Below, piece after piece: positions 53,205 through 61,611 of a stretch of 64,000 nt of DNA. The stretch comes from Variovorax ginsengisoli. GTDB lineage: Bacteria; Pseudomonadota; Gammaproteobacteria; Burkholderiales; Burkholderiaceae_C. The position numbers and the translations under genes are program-made. Within the stretch, counting starts at the first letter, position 1. Each line of letters opens with the position of its first letter. The stretch spans positions 1-64,000 of the forward strand of contig NZ_JAUSRO010000018.1 of the NCBI RefSeq assembly GCF_030811835.1. The letters run 5' to 3'. The notes beneath the pieces were generated by a model. The model saw only the letters and a list, made by a program, of their open reading frames with translations, was not told the DNA's origin and did no database searches.

Positions 53205-54067
53205 GGCGATGGCGCCATGTCGTAGACACGTATGCCCCCGTTCTCTAGAAATTTGATGCCGAGCGGGGTTTTGATGTCGCTGAATTGGCCTGCGAGCTGG
53301 GCGAGTGCTTCGCGCAGTGAGCCATCGAACGTTTGCCTGTGCATCGTGTCGGCGACCTGGTAATCGCTTGTGCTTTCCCAGTTCAGCTTGACGTTGGCCA
53401 GGTCCGCCCATGTGCTGATTACCTCGCGCAACGTTTTCGATTCGTCCACAGTCCAGCTGGTAATTGCAGTTCGGGGGGGCTTTGCCGCCGCCAGAGCATC
53501 GACAGCTTGCGCTTGGGTCGCAGCATTGGCGACGACGGGAACATTCGGTTCCGGGGCTGGTGCGAGGATTTCGCCGTCCTGTACGACCAGGCCGCCCGCT
53601 CCGACTGTGAGCAGGAGTGGCTGACGCACACCGACGAGCGCTTGGCGCATTTGCTCAAGCGCTGATTCCAGATCGCGCGCGTCTATTGCGCGCATGCGCG
53701 CCGTCAACGGGTAGTCGGCCTCGCTGTCCCATGTGAAGTCGATCCGAGACAGCCGGGACCAGCGACGCAGGACGGAAAGAACTGTTTGCTCTGAAGCATT
53801 GACAAGGTACACCTTCAGCTGGATAGGCTCGGGCGGCGGCTCTGTCGGGACGATCTGTTTCTTGCTCTGGCTTGCGACTATCTGCTCGACTGCAGACAGC
53901 GAGAGCGGCGTTGCCTGCGATGAAGATGGGTAGCCAGGTGGCAAGGACTTGGCGGTGGTGTTGATGGCGACGCGCGCCGTACTGCCAGTCGGAAATTTCA
54001 CAGTTGGCGCAGAAGTGCAGGCGCACAAGGCCAAAGCTGCCGCGTACAGCGGTGCTGTTTTCAACAT
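53201..54067 (-). CDS. Lipoprotein with two TcpQ-like units, between virB6 and the pil genes
   Basis: 288 residues. Lipobox ALCACTSAPT near residue 15 makes it an outer-membrane lipoprotein candidate. Two related units follow: VYLVNASEQTVLSVLRRWSR with RIDFTWDSEADYPLTARM and ESALEQMRQAL; then SWTVDESKTLREVISTWADL with VKLNWESTSDYQVADTM and LREALAQLAGQF. Each unit resembles the TcpQ fold. It sits directly after virB6, where VirB7 lies in classical operons, and no other VirB7 is present. It could bridge the VirB core and the pilus secretin. This bridging role is inference. Confidence 0.7.
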   Translation of the reverse strand: MLKTAPLYAAALALCACTSAPTVKFPTGSTARVAINTTAKSLPPGYPSSSQATPLSLSAVEQIVASQSKKQIVPTEPPPEPIQLKVYLVNASEQTVLSVLRRWSRLSRIDFTWDSEADYPLTARMRAIDARDLESALEQMRQALVGVRQPLLLTVGAGGLVVQDGEILAPAPEPNVPVVANAATQAQAVDALAAAKPPRTAITSWTVDESKTLREVISTWADLANVKLNWESTSDYQVADTMHRQTFDGSLREALAQLAGQFSDIKTPLGIKFLENGGIRVYDMAPSP

Positions 54068-54087
54068 TTCAACTCCCTGAGATTCGT

Positions 54088-55344
54088 TTATGGCGTTGAG
54101 CTGGAAGCAGGTGTGTGCTGACGCCCAACAGGCCGAGAGCCTGTGACCGTTCCAATGCCAGCCGTGTCGGCCGTGCTGGCCGGCGCCGCGGCGCTTCGTC
54201 CAATTCCGTATGCGTTGCCCATCCCTTGCCCGGTTGTGACGCGACCATCTGCGTCTGTGCCGCGGCCGCGGACCGCATCTGTGAATCCCCGTGTCGAAGC
54301 CGCGGCGGATTTGTATGCGCCTGCGACCTTGGCTCCGAGCGACGACTGAGCTATCGATGAACCGACTTGTCCAATGGCCTGACCGACGCCGGTTTGTGCG
54401 GCGCGACCAGCACCGTACGCCACTGCATTGGCGGCGCCGCTCGCGCCGGAGCGGGTGGCAGAGGCCATGGCGGCCAGTGGGGCCGACGCAATCGCGGGGC
54501 CAAAAGCAGAGATGCCAATGCCCCCGACGATGTCCCCGGCGATCTGCGGTATTCGCCCTGTGAGCACAATAAGAATCAATGACGCACCCACAGCGCCGAA
54601 GGCGGCGGTGACGAAGTCCAACGCACCCGCGCTCGATGCGAGCGCCTTTGCGTAGGTCTGCAGGATGTTTGTCGCGATGCCTACTACGGCTGCAATGACC
54701 ACGGCTGTGAACGTGTACTTCAGCACGCTCCCGAGCCAGGCGTCTGTGAAGCGCGCAGTCGATTGAAATGCGAAACATGCGATGAAGATCGGACCGAGGG
54801 CGAAGATCAAGGCCAAGGCGAAATCGATGACGATCAAGTTGATCGCGCAAATGATTGCCAGGATCAGCATTGCTCCCGCCATGAAGAACCAGCAGGCCAC
54901 AGCCACTAACCCCGATATGTCGCCACTCCAAAGGTGCGTGTGCTCACTCGCCCAGGCCCAGGTCGGGTCCCAAGAGCTAAGCGCCTGTTTGACAGCGTTA
55001 TCGAGTGCGTCGTAGCTCGAGGCGCTGCCGGCCACGAACATCGTCGTGAGTCCGTCGCGAAGGTCGTGGAAGAACCCCAAGATGTTGCTGGCATATGCGC
55101 CACCTGATAGCGCTAAGCCAACAACCAGGAAAGCCCGCAAGAACTTAGAGAAGACATCCAGGATGTGGTTGTTGCCGCCGGCACCGCGCACGATGTTGAA
55201 GCCGTGCCACATGATGAGGATGGTGACGGCGGTGAGGATGGGAGCCATCACCAGGCTGCTCAATTTCCCGGCGATGCCTGACCATGCGTTGGTCGCGTCG
55301 AGGATCTTCGACGCCAGCGGAGCGATGACGCGGAAGTCGGCCAT
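54088..55344 (-). CDS. virB6: VirB6/TrbL polytopic inner-membrane protein
   Basis: 418 residues with five to seven membrane segments (MAPILTAVTILIMWHGFNIV, FLRAFLVVGLALSGGAYASN, LVAVACWFFMAGAMLILAII, IDFALALIFALGPIFIACFA, FTAVVIAAVVGIATNILQ). The C-terminal cytoplasmic part is Gly/Ala/Ser-rich (SATRSGASGAANAVAYGAGR). VirB6 forms part of the inner-membrane channel. It touches the virB5 stop (55344) and is followed by the double-TcpQ lipoprotein after 20 bases. Confidence 0.9.
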   Translation of the reverse strand: MADFRVIAPLASKILDATNAWSGIAGKLSSLVMAPILTAVTILIMWHGFNIVRGAGGNNHILDVFSKFLRAFLVVGLALSGGAYASNILGFFHDLRDGLTTMFVAGSASSYDALDNAVKQALSSWDPTWAWASEHTHLWSGDISGLVAVACWFFMAGAMLILAIICAINLIVIDFALALIFALGPIFIACFAFQSTARFTDAWLGSVLKYTFTAVVIAAVVGIATNILQTYAKALASSAGALDFVTAAFGAVGASLILIVLTGRIPQIAGDIVGGIGISAFGPAIASAPLAAMASATRSGASGAANAVAYGAGRAAQTGVGQAIGQVGSSIAQSSLGAKVAGAYKSAAASTRGFTDAVRGRGTDADGRVTTGQGMGNAYGIGRSAAAPASTADTAGIGTVTGSRPVGRQHTPASSSTP

Positions 55345-56060
55345 CAGTTCAACCCGAAAGGATTGGAGCCGCCGCCGACGCCAGTCATCAGCCGCTTGGT
55401 TCCTTCTTCCTTGGCACGCTGCTGCGTGAGCGCGAGCTGCTGTTGCTGCTGCTGGACAGCCATGTCCATCAGCATCTTCTCGTTCTGCAAATACGCAAGT
55501 TCCAGCGTCAGGCGATTGTTCAAATCTGCCGCCGCCTTCGCATCGGATGAGTCAATCGAGGACTGAAGACCCTTGAGCTGAGCTTGCCGTTGTTTAGCCG
55601 AATCGACGGACGAATTCAAAAGCGCGATGTTCTGTGGCACCGCCATGGCTGACGCTTCGCAGCTCCGGCGTTGGGCCACGTCGTAAGGAAATTTTTCAAC
55701 GCAGTCGAACGTCTTGACTGACTCGTAGATGGCCTTTGCGGCGCTCGATGCGCCTCCGGCGCCCATCGAGCGCAGCTTGTCGTACGTCGACACGAAATCG
55801 TTCGGGAGCTCTTGGCGCAGCATGTTCGGTGCGAGGTGGGCCATCCCCCTGCTGCCGGTCATCGACTCCAGCTGCTGCTTTTGCGTCTGAATCTGATCGA
55901 TCATTTGCTTGTACTGCGCCGCCCAGGCCTGCACCTGTTGAATCTGTTGCGTGAGCACAAGCACGTCCGTCGTCGGGATTTGCGCAGACGCGCCCCACGC
56001 GACCGTTACGAGCGAGAGCGCGAGCGCAAGTCGAGCAGAATTTCTACGGACCGACTTCAT
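55344..56060 (-). CDS. virB5: VirB5 minor pilus protein
   Basis: 238 residues with signal peptide (LALALSLVTVAWGASAQ). Mostly helical with a coiled-coil (QQIQQVQAWAAQYKQMIDQI; MLMDMAVQQQQQQLALTQQR). Cys residues FDCVEKFPYDVAQRRSCEAS may form a disulphide. VirB5 sits at the conjugative pilus tip and is needed for recipient contact. It overlaps virB4 by ATGA. Confidence 0.88.
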   Translation of the reverse strand: MKSVRRNSARLALALSLVTVAWGASAQIPTTDVLVLTQQIQQVQAWAAQYKQMIDQIQTQKQQLESMTGSRGMAHLAPNMLRQELPNDFVSTYDKLRSMGAGGASSAAKAIYESVKTFDCVEKFPYDVAQRRSCEASAMAVPQNIALLNSSVDSAKQRQAQLKGLQSSIDSSDAKAAADLNNRLTLELAYLQNEKMLMDMAVQQQQQQLALTQQRAKEEGTKRLMTGVGGGSNPFGLN

Positions 56061-58456
56061 GATTCCCCCTTGAGAAATGGTTGGAGCCAGGCGCCTGGGT
56101 CATCGCCCAAACGCGAGCGAAGCGTCTCCAGACGTGCGACGTTGGCTGTCGTGCCGGAGAGGACTTGGAGGGCGTCGCTGAAGCCGTTGAGATCCAGTGA
56201 CGCGAGCGAGAAACGATCGCCTTGTTTGATGGCGAAAAGGCGCGAGCCCTTTGTCAGCTTTGTGATGACTTCGAATTCCGCGTCCGTCAACTTAAAGCCG
56301 TTGACGTAGTCGTCACGGTCTGCCGTTGAGTTCGGCAGGAAGATGAACGTTGCCGTTTGCTCGATCAACGTGCGTGCGATCGCGCTGGCCAGCGTGTCCG
56401 ATGGGCTCTGCGTCAAGAAGACGCCGAAGCCGTTCTGCTTCCGGATGGTCTTCTGCTTGTTTTCCGCGAAGTCCTCGAAATAACGGACCGACAGCGCCTT
56501 CCAGTACTCGTCCATGAAGAACGCGAAACGACGGCCGTCGATGCGCTGCTCGACGCGGTACATGAGGTACATCATGACCGCTGGACATGTGCGATCGTCT
56601 TCAAGCAGCTCTGTGTAGTCGAAGCCGAAGCAGCCGCCGTCCTTGAACTGGAGCAGGTCATCGTCGCTGTCCAATGCCCAGCCCAACGGCCCGGGCGTGC
56701 CCTCCGCTGTACGACACCATTTCCGCAAGCGCGCTGCGAGGCTGTTCTCGTCCGTGTCCTGCAGGTTTTGCAAGACTGCGGCGAAGCTTCGATGCACACG
56801 CGGCAATTGGCCTACTGCCATCACCGCTTGGCGGATGTCCGCCTCTTCCTTGGCCGTGTGCTCGCGTTCACCGATGGCGGTGCAGAACATGACCAGGTCA
56901 CCCCAAAACAGAAGTGTCTCAGGGGTAGGCTCCATCTTGAAAGGTGCGAAGCCAGTCTGCTTGCCGCGCTCAAGGGCGAGGTACTGGCCGCCGATCGCGC
57001 GCACAAGAATCTCCGCGCCGCGATCCTTGTCGAAGACAACCGACTCCGTGCCGTACTTGCTCAGGTTCATGAGCAGGAACAGTGCGAGCACGGTCTTGCC
57101 ACCGCCCGACTGTCCGATGATCTGCGTGTTGCCCAGTGCTGGCTTGCCGAGCGAGTTCTCGTCCCTCTCGCTGTCGTGAAAGTTGAAGTAGACGGGTTGC
57201 CCAGCTGGAGATTGAAGGATCGTCACAGCCTCGCCCCATGGGTTACCGTCTCGCTTGCCGTTGGCGAAGTTGTGCAGCGTCGACAGTCCGGTGAAGTTGC
57301 GCGAACTGAGTGCCGCAACGCGCGGGCGCGAACGCCAGTTTCCAGGGAGCTGCGCCCCATAGGCGTGATCTGGGATCAGGTCGAGCGGGACGCCGAGAAA
57401 GCCAACGTCTTGCAGCGCGTCGATGGCCGCAGCACGGGCGGCCTTCACGCGCTCGACCGACTCGCCCTTCACTTGAATCGTGTAGTGATATTCGCCGAAG
57501 GAGAAGTTGCCGCTGCTTACGGCGTCGATCGCTTCGTCGATTTCAAGGATCTGTGATTTCGCGTTGTCCTCGCCGCTCATCAGCTGCCTGCGTTGGCGTT
57601 TGAGAGCGGCGATTGCGTCGCGCGTGTTCATCGGCGAAAACGACTGCGTCTCGACGTACTCACATGGCAGACTCAGCATCGTGTTCAGCACACCCGGCGA
57701 CGAGAAGTCCGCGTAGTCTTTGATGTCGACGAACGCGCTAAATACAGAGCCGTGTTCGTCACGCGTCTCGATCATTTCTGACCCGAAGAAGATGCGCGTG
57801 CGCGCAAGGTAGCTCGCAAGCGGGAGCCGCTTCAGGGGCACCTCCTTCCACACGCCATTCACAAGGAAGGCGTACAAGGCCAATTGGTCGCTGTAGGTGA
57901 TGCCGTTCGATTGGTACGCGCCCAGAATCGTCGGGTGGTATTCGCTCAACGTGCTAGCGACCTGCCGCGCGACGTTGTCGAGCGCGTCCAGTGCAGCATC
58001 GTTCTCCAGCTCAAACTCTGTGAGATTGCGTGCGGCTTTGCCGGCCACGCCGCGCGACTTCTGCGGGTATGGCCGGTAGATCACCGTCAAGTAGATCTGC
58101 GTCGCCATCAAGCCGCCGCGCTCCATTCGCGCGTAGTACTTTGTCATCGTCTCCCGGGCGAACCCTACCGGGGGAACTTCGAGGCCGTCGGCGACCTCGC
58201 GGCGAATGCGATGAATCCAGAATGCGTAGCGACCGTTTGAAAGGCTGCGGATCAGCTGATTCAGCGCATTCATCTTGTCCAGCGCCTGCTTTTCGCTCAG
58301 GCCTTCAAAGGGCAAGCCCTCGATGAGCCACGACGTCATGTAGTCGCCGGCATGTGACACCACGACTGTCTCTGTCAGCGCGTACGACATCGGAATGATG
58401 CGCGCGGGCGAGTCATCGCGAGCGCTCAGTTGTGTCGAATCAAGTGCAGCGCTCAC
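56057..58456 (-). CDS. virB4: VirB4 assembly ATPase
   Basis: 799 residues. CagE/TrbE-type N-terminal domain, then Walker A IIGQSGGGKTVLALFL near 445-460, Walker B FAFFMDEYWKAL near 640, and motif GVFLTQSPSD. VirB4 energises pilin extraction and assembly of the apparatus. Its length is usual for the family. Starts and stops overlap with virB3 and virB5 by four bases each. Confidence 0.95.
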   Translation of the reverse strand: MSAALDSTQLSARDDSPARIIPMSYALTETVVVSHAGDYMTSWLIEGLPFEGLSEKQALDKMNALNQLIRSLSNGRYAFWIHRIRREVADGLEVPPVGFARETMTKYYARMERGGLMATQIYLTVIYRPYPQKSRGVAGKAARNLTEFELENDAALDALDNVARQVASTLSEYHPTILGAYQSNGITYSDQLALYAFLVNGVWKEVPLKRLPLASYLARTRIFFGSEMIETRDEHGSVFSAFVDIKDYADFSSPGVLNTMLSLPCEYVETQSFSPMNTRDAIAALKRQRRQLMSGEDNAKSQILEIDEAIDAVSSGNFSFGEYHYTIQVKGESVERVKAARAAAIDALQDVGFLGVPLDLIPDHAYGAQLPGNWRSRPRVAALSSRNFTGLSTLHNFANGKRDGNPWGEAVTILQSPAGQPVYFNFHDSERDENSLGKPALGNTQIIGQSGGGKTVLALFLLMNLSKYGTESVVFDKDRGAEILVRAIGGQYLALERGKQTGFAPFKMEPTPETLLFWGDLVMFCTAIGEREHTAKEEADIRQAVMAVGQLPRVHRSFAAVLQNLQDTDENSLAARLRKWCRTAEGTPGPLGWALDSDDDLLQFKDGGCFGFDYTELLEDDRTCPAVMMYLMYRVEQRIDGRRFAFFMDEYWKALSVRYFEDFAENKQKTIRKQNGFGVFLTQSPSDTLASAIARTLIEQTATFIFLPNSTADRDDYVNGFKLTDAEFEVITKLTKGSRLFAIKQGDRFSLASLDLNGFSDALQVLSGTTANVARLETLRSRLGDDPGAWLQPFLKGES

Positions 58457-58773
58457 TGCCCGCCCCTTCGCTTGTAGACGGTTGGAGACATGCTGTGCGC
58501 ACCCCAGAAAGCTTTGTTCCTGCGGAACGGCCGGCTCTTGATGTACAGCAGCATCTGATTGAGACGCTGGTCATCCTGGCTCGTGATGAAGCGAAGAACG
58601 AAGACGGTGAAGACCGCCATGACCGCCACCGACAGGCTTGCCACTAGTCCAAAGAAGATGAGCGTCCACACTGCCACGAGGATGTAGGCTCCGGCCACAA
58701 GGATGAACGGAATGATCGGGACGCCCCACATCATTGCGGGGCGTGTAGCGCCTTTGAAAATGCGGTCGCGCAT
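58453..58773 (-). CDS. virB3: VirB3 inner-membrane protein
   Basis: 106 residues from ATG 58773. It opens DRIFKGATRPAMMWGVPIIP, the VirB3 family signature, followed by two membrane segments (FILVAGAYILVAVW; FFGLVASLSVAVMAVFTVFV) and a basic tail (YIKSRPFRRNKAFWGAHSMS). The longer open frame upstream overlaps virB2 in another phase and is not real. Confidence 0.9.
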   Translation of the reverse strand: MRDRIFKGATRPAMMWGVPIIPFILVAGAYILVAVWTLIFFGLVASLSVAVMAVFTVFVLRFITSQDDQRLNQMLLYIKSRPFRRNKAFWGAHSMSPTVYKRRGGQ

Positions 58774-58775
58774 GT

Positions 58776-59081
58776 TCAGAAGAACAGCGCAGAAATCGCG
58801 CTGCCGCTGCCGATCAGCATGCCTCCCCAAAACCAGCTTGCGCAGTCTTTCCACTGCGCCGCTTGGTATGCCATCCGGAACCCCGTGACCATGATCGCGA
58901 TCGTGACGCATACGCCACCGATGCTTAGCAAGAAGTACTGAACTTTGCTCAGACCTTGGTTCATCTTTTCGAACTGCGCGAATGCCGGAGAACACATCGC
59001 GCCGATGAGCAACAAGAAAATCGCGTCACGGCTGAACGTTGGCAACTTGATCCCATGGTTGTTGGATTGACGAGCTTTCAT
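58776..59081 (-). CDS. virB2: VirB2/TrbC conjugative pilin
   Basis: 101 residues. ATG 59081 has CAGGAG 5 bases upstream. A long signal sequence (DAIFLLLIGAMCSPAFAQ, cleavage after about residue 36) is followed by the mature pilin with two hydrophobic helices (VQYFLLSIGGVCVTIAIMVT and ASWFWGGMLIGSGSAISALF). It is the main subunit of the VirB pilus and the first gene of the operon. The operator GACAACCTA lies at 59263-59271 upstream. Confidence 0.9.
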   Translation of the reverse strand: MKARQSNNHGIKLPTFSRDAIFLLLIGAMCSPAFAQFEKMNQGLSKVQYFLLSIGGVCVTIAIMVTGFRMAYQAAQWKDCASWFWGGMLIGSGSAISALFF

Positions 59082-59300
59082 ACACACACTCCTGGTCTGA
59101 CTGACCGTTAAATTCACACCACACGCCGAAGTCGTTCCTGATCACTTCGGCCCCTTTTTTCGCATTCCCAGAGCCTTGAACGCGTGGTAGGGCAACACGC
59201 CCTCCCCGGCTGTCTTCAATTCTCATGACTACCTAAACGACAGCCCTGAAAACAACAGAAAAGACAACCTAAGTTTAAACCTACTTGATGGTGTTTGCGC
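59082..59300 (-). promoter_or_regulatory. virB2 leader and promoter region with operator GACAACCTA
   Basis: Contains GACAACCTA (59263-59271) and a diverged site GACTACCTA (59228-59236). No gene is supported here; a 66-codon open frame (59026-59226) overlaps virB2 out of phase. The leader of about 140 bases is long for an untranslated region and could hold further control elements. Confidence 0.55.
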
Positions 59301-59381
59301 GTGTTGCGTCGAATTTCTGCGCCCACGGCGATGCCCCACGGCGCGTCATGCGCGTGGAACGATCGCAAGGTGAGAAGGAAG

Positions 59382-60779
59382 CTAGATCGCGCGTTGCTCT
59401 GGCGCGGCGGGAATGTGCAGTCGGAACACAGAGCCCTGCCCTGCTTTGCTGCTGACCGTGACGCGACAGTTCAGCCTGTCCGCGAAGCGTTTGACCAGCG
59501 CGAGGCCGAGGCCGACGCCGGGTTCCTCACGTGACGGCGGCCGGTGCGATTGATGGAATGCTTGGAAGATCTTGGAGCGCTGCGATTCGTCGATGCCGGG
59601 CCCCTGATCCCAGACCTCAATGACAACTTCGTTGTTGCGCGTTCGCGCTGCGACGACCACCTTTCGCCGCGTGAACTTCAGCGCATTGGAGACAAGGTTT
59701 TCCAGCATTCGCTGGAGCATCACTGGATCGGTTACGACGGTGAGCTTCGTCGTCCGAAACGTCAAATTGACGCTCCGTGCCTTGGCGACTCCTTCAAAGT
59801 GCAGATCTGCTTTTTGCATCAGCTTCTGCAGTGGAATCCTTTCCAGGGTCGGAGTGATGTCGAGGGCTTCGATCCGTGCGAACTCGAGAATCTGCTTGAA
59901 ATACCGCTCTAGGTCTTCAACTTCGTCTGACATTCTGCTGAGTGCCCATCGCGCATCATTGTCAGGAGGCAAGGTGGCAATGGTCGAATACGCCATGAGC
60001 TTCATGGCGTGCAGGCGTTGCTTGAAGTCGTGGCTCGCGCCGGCGAAGAATGCTGAGCGCTCTTTCAGAGTGGCCGAGGCCTCCGAGCGCATTGCTTCAA
60101 GCGTGGCGTTCGTCGAGCGAAGCTCACTGACTGTTCGAGCCTCCGCCTCATTGCGTGTCATAAGCGGTCGCAGCTTCATGACCGAATAGACCGTGATCAC
60201 CATCATCAGTGTCATGCACAAACAGATCGCCACCATTGCACCGCCTGGCAAAAGGTTGATCCAGAGGGATTTGACCGACAGGCATGTCCACAAGGCAACC
60301 ACGTAGAGAGTCGACGCGACGGGTGCATGGGGCCAAGCGGAGGCCATCGCGATGCTCATCATCGTGAACACCATGTAGATGACGGTCGCTGTGGCGCTGA
60401 ACTTATCGGAGTTCAGAAACAGGCTCACAGTCCAAGCCCAGTGTGTGAATGACAGAGCCGAAATCACGTAGGGCAGCACCAGAACAAGGCGCCGACCTTC
60501 AGTCGCGCTGACGCCCATCGTGCGGACGTAGATCACGCCGCGGACGACCCATCCGATGATGGCGACGATGATCCAGAGTTCGAAGCTTGCTTTCGACACC
60601 GTCGGCTTGCAGCTCTCTACAACGTAGATCGCAAGAATGGCCAGCATGAAGGCCAGCTGGTTGATCAGCCAAGCTTTGAAAACGATGAGGCGTTCCGTGG
60701 CCTCCTCGCTCCAAACGGCTTGAATCCCTCCCAGAGGTTGGCGCTTGAAGGCCTCGCCTGTTGAATCAGTACCAGGCAC
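59382..60779 (-). CDS. Membrane sensor histidine kinase
   Basis: About 465 residues with six membrane segments in the first 200 (WLINQLAFMLAILAIYVVES, LWIIVAIIGWVVRGVIYVRT, VIYMVFTMMSIAMASAW, VAICLCMTLMMVITVYSVMK among them), no periplasmic sensing domain, then HisKA with FFAGASHDFKQRLHAMKLMA (His near 250), N box MLENLVSNALKFTRR, and ATP lid WDQGPGIDESQRSKIFQAFH and VGLGLALVKRFADRL. The start is uncertain: GTG 60779 overlaps the response-regulator stop by 14 bases; the open frame begins at 60824. It forms an operon with the NarL-type regulator, and probably senses a membrane or redox signal. Confidence 0.88.
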   Translation of the reverse strand: MPGTDSTGEAFKRQPLGGIQAVWSEEATERLIVFKAWLINQLAFMLAILAIYVVESCKPTVSKASFELWIIVAIIGWVVRGVIYVRTMGVSATEGRRLVLVLPYVISALSFTHWAWTVSLFLNSDKFSATATVIYMVFTMMSIAMASAWPHAPVASTLYVVALWTCLSVKSLWINLLPGGAMVAICLCMTLMMVITVYSVMKLRPLMTRNEAEARTVSELRSTNATLEAMRSEASATLKERSAFFAGASHDFKQRLHAMKLMAYSTIATLPPDNDARWALSRMSDEVEDLERYFKQILEFARIEALDITPTLERIPLQKLMQKADLHFEGVAKARSVNLTFRTTKLTVVTDPVMLQRMLENLVSNALKFTRRKVVVAARTRNNEVVIEVWDQGPGIDESQRSKIFQAFHQSHRPPSREEPGVGLGLALVKRFADRLNCRVTVSSKAGQGSVFRLHIPAAPEQRAI

Positions 60780-61410
60780 TGCGGGTTTCCGCGTGCATTG
60801 ACAGCATGCCCAGTTCGATCGCACGGCCCACCGCGTGGCTTCTGCTGTTTACTTCAAGGGCAGCCATCAATGCGTTGATGTGATTGTTGACGGTGCCCGG
60901 CGATAGGTGAAGACGCCGACCAATTTCCTTTGAGTTGCATCCGCATCGCACGAGATCCAGTACCTCACGTTGTCGGAGCGTGATCCTTGGGCTGTCGGCG
61001 CGCGTAAAGGGACACGTGTCGTCGCTCGGAAAGCTCCGGTCGCCGACGAATATCAACGCCAGCGAGTCGGCGAACTCACGAACTTCGATGCCTTTTCCGA
61101 TGTAGCCCAGAAAGCCCATCTTTTCGATTGCGTCGATGTAGTCGCTCCGCATGTTGCCCGTCACGACGCACGAGATGCCTGCGAGGCCCTGCTTCTGGAC
61201 TTCTGCTGCGACCGACAGCCCGTGCGCGCCGGGAACGTCAAGATCAAGAAGGATGCGATGCCATGCCCGATGCGGGTCGGATACCGCTTTGACCGCATCA
61301 TCGGCGTTCGTCAGTACGACGGCGTTGAGCAGTGGGTAATTTGCGCTGAGCAGCCGCTTGGTTGCCTCGGCCACGAACGGATGATCTTCAACGATGAGAA
61401 CCTCGTTCAT
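60766..61410 (-). CDS. NarL/LuxR-type response regulator
   Basis: 214 residues from ATG 61410 (GGAG 8 bases upstream). Receiver domain: EVLIVEDHPFVAEATKRLL, phospho-acceptor Asp56 in ILLDLDVPGAHGL, and Lys in GYIGKGIEV. The C-terminal LuxR HTH is LTLRQREVLDLV-like (ITLRQREVLDLVRCGCNSKE) then IGRRLHLSPGTVNNHINALM. It is the first gene of the two-component operon. The palindromes at 61458, 61549 and 61593 lie in its promoter region; it is therefore a candidate for the factor binding TTTCGCATGCGAAA, but this is inference. Confidence 0.9.
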   Translation of the reverse strand: MNEVLIVEDHPFVAEATKRLLSANYPLLNAVVLTNADDAVKAVSDPHRAWHRILLDLDVPGAHGLSVAAEVQKQGLAGISCVVTGNMRSDYIDAIEKMGFLGYIGKGIEVREFADSLALIFVGDRSFPSDDTCPFTRADSPRITLRQREVLDLVRCGCNSKEIGRRLHLSPGTVNNHINALMAALEVNSRSHAVGRAIELGMLSMHAETRSAWY

Positions 61411-61457
61411 CGCTTCGCTCCAGTGGTGCGGACGCCGGGCTGTAGCGTGATACGGAC

Positions 61458-61475
61458 GGTTTCGCATGCGAAACC
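61458..61475. promoter_or_regulatory. Palindrome GGTTTCGCATGCGAAACC upstream of the response regulator
   Basis: Perfect 18 bp palindrome, 48 bases before the ATG at 61410, in the usual place for an operator overlapping the core promoter. Confidence 0.75.
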
Positions 61476-61548
61476 AAGTGCAACTTGGATCCGTTGCACT
61501 GAGCCTAATTTACAGATGTGCTTTCGTTGCATGCATCACTCTTCGATC

Positions 61549-61572
61549 GGGAATTTCCCATACGAAATTCCC
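61549..61572. promoter_or_regulatory. Diverged palindrome (GAATTTC, CCATAC, GAAATTC)
   Basis: GGGAATTTC and GAAATTCCC arms are perfect around a centre of six bases. The outer arms differ from the other sites and the centre lacks GCATGC, so it may be a different or weak site. Confidence 0.5.
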
Positions 61573-61592
61573 CTGCTGTTCCACCCCGTCAC

Positions 61593-61610
61593 GATTTCGC
61601 ATGCGAAATC
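61593..61610. promoter_or_regulatory. Palindrome GATTTCGCATGCGAAATC between stbC and the two-component operon
   Basis: Perfect 18 bp palindrome placed 2 bases from the stbC stop codon (61612). It shares the 14 bp core with 61458-61475. Confidence 0.75.
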
Positions 61611-61611
61611 C

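Noticed and set aside
59026..59226. 66-codon open frame upstream of virB2
   Set aside because: It overlaps the virB2 start out of phase, has no family resemblance, and its upstream ribosome site is weak; the region is better explained as the virB2 leader.
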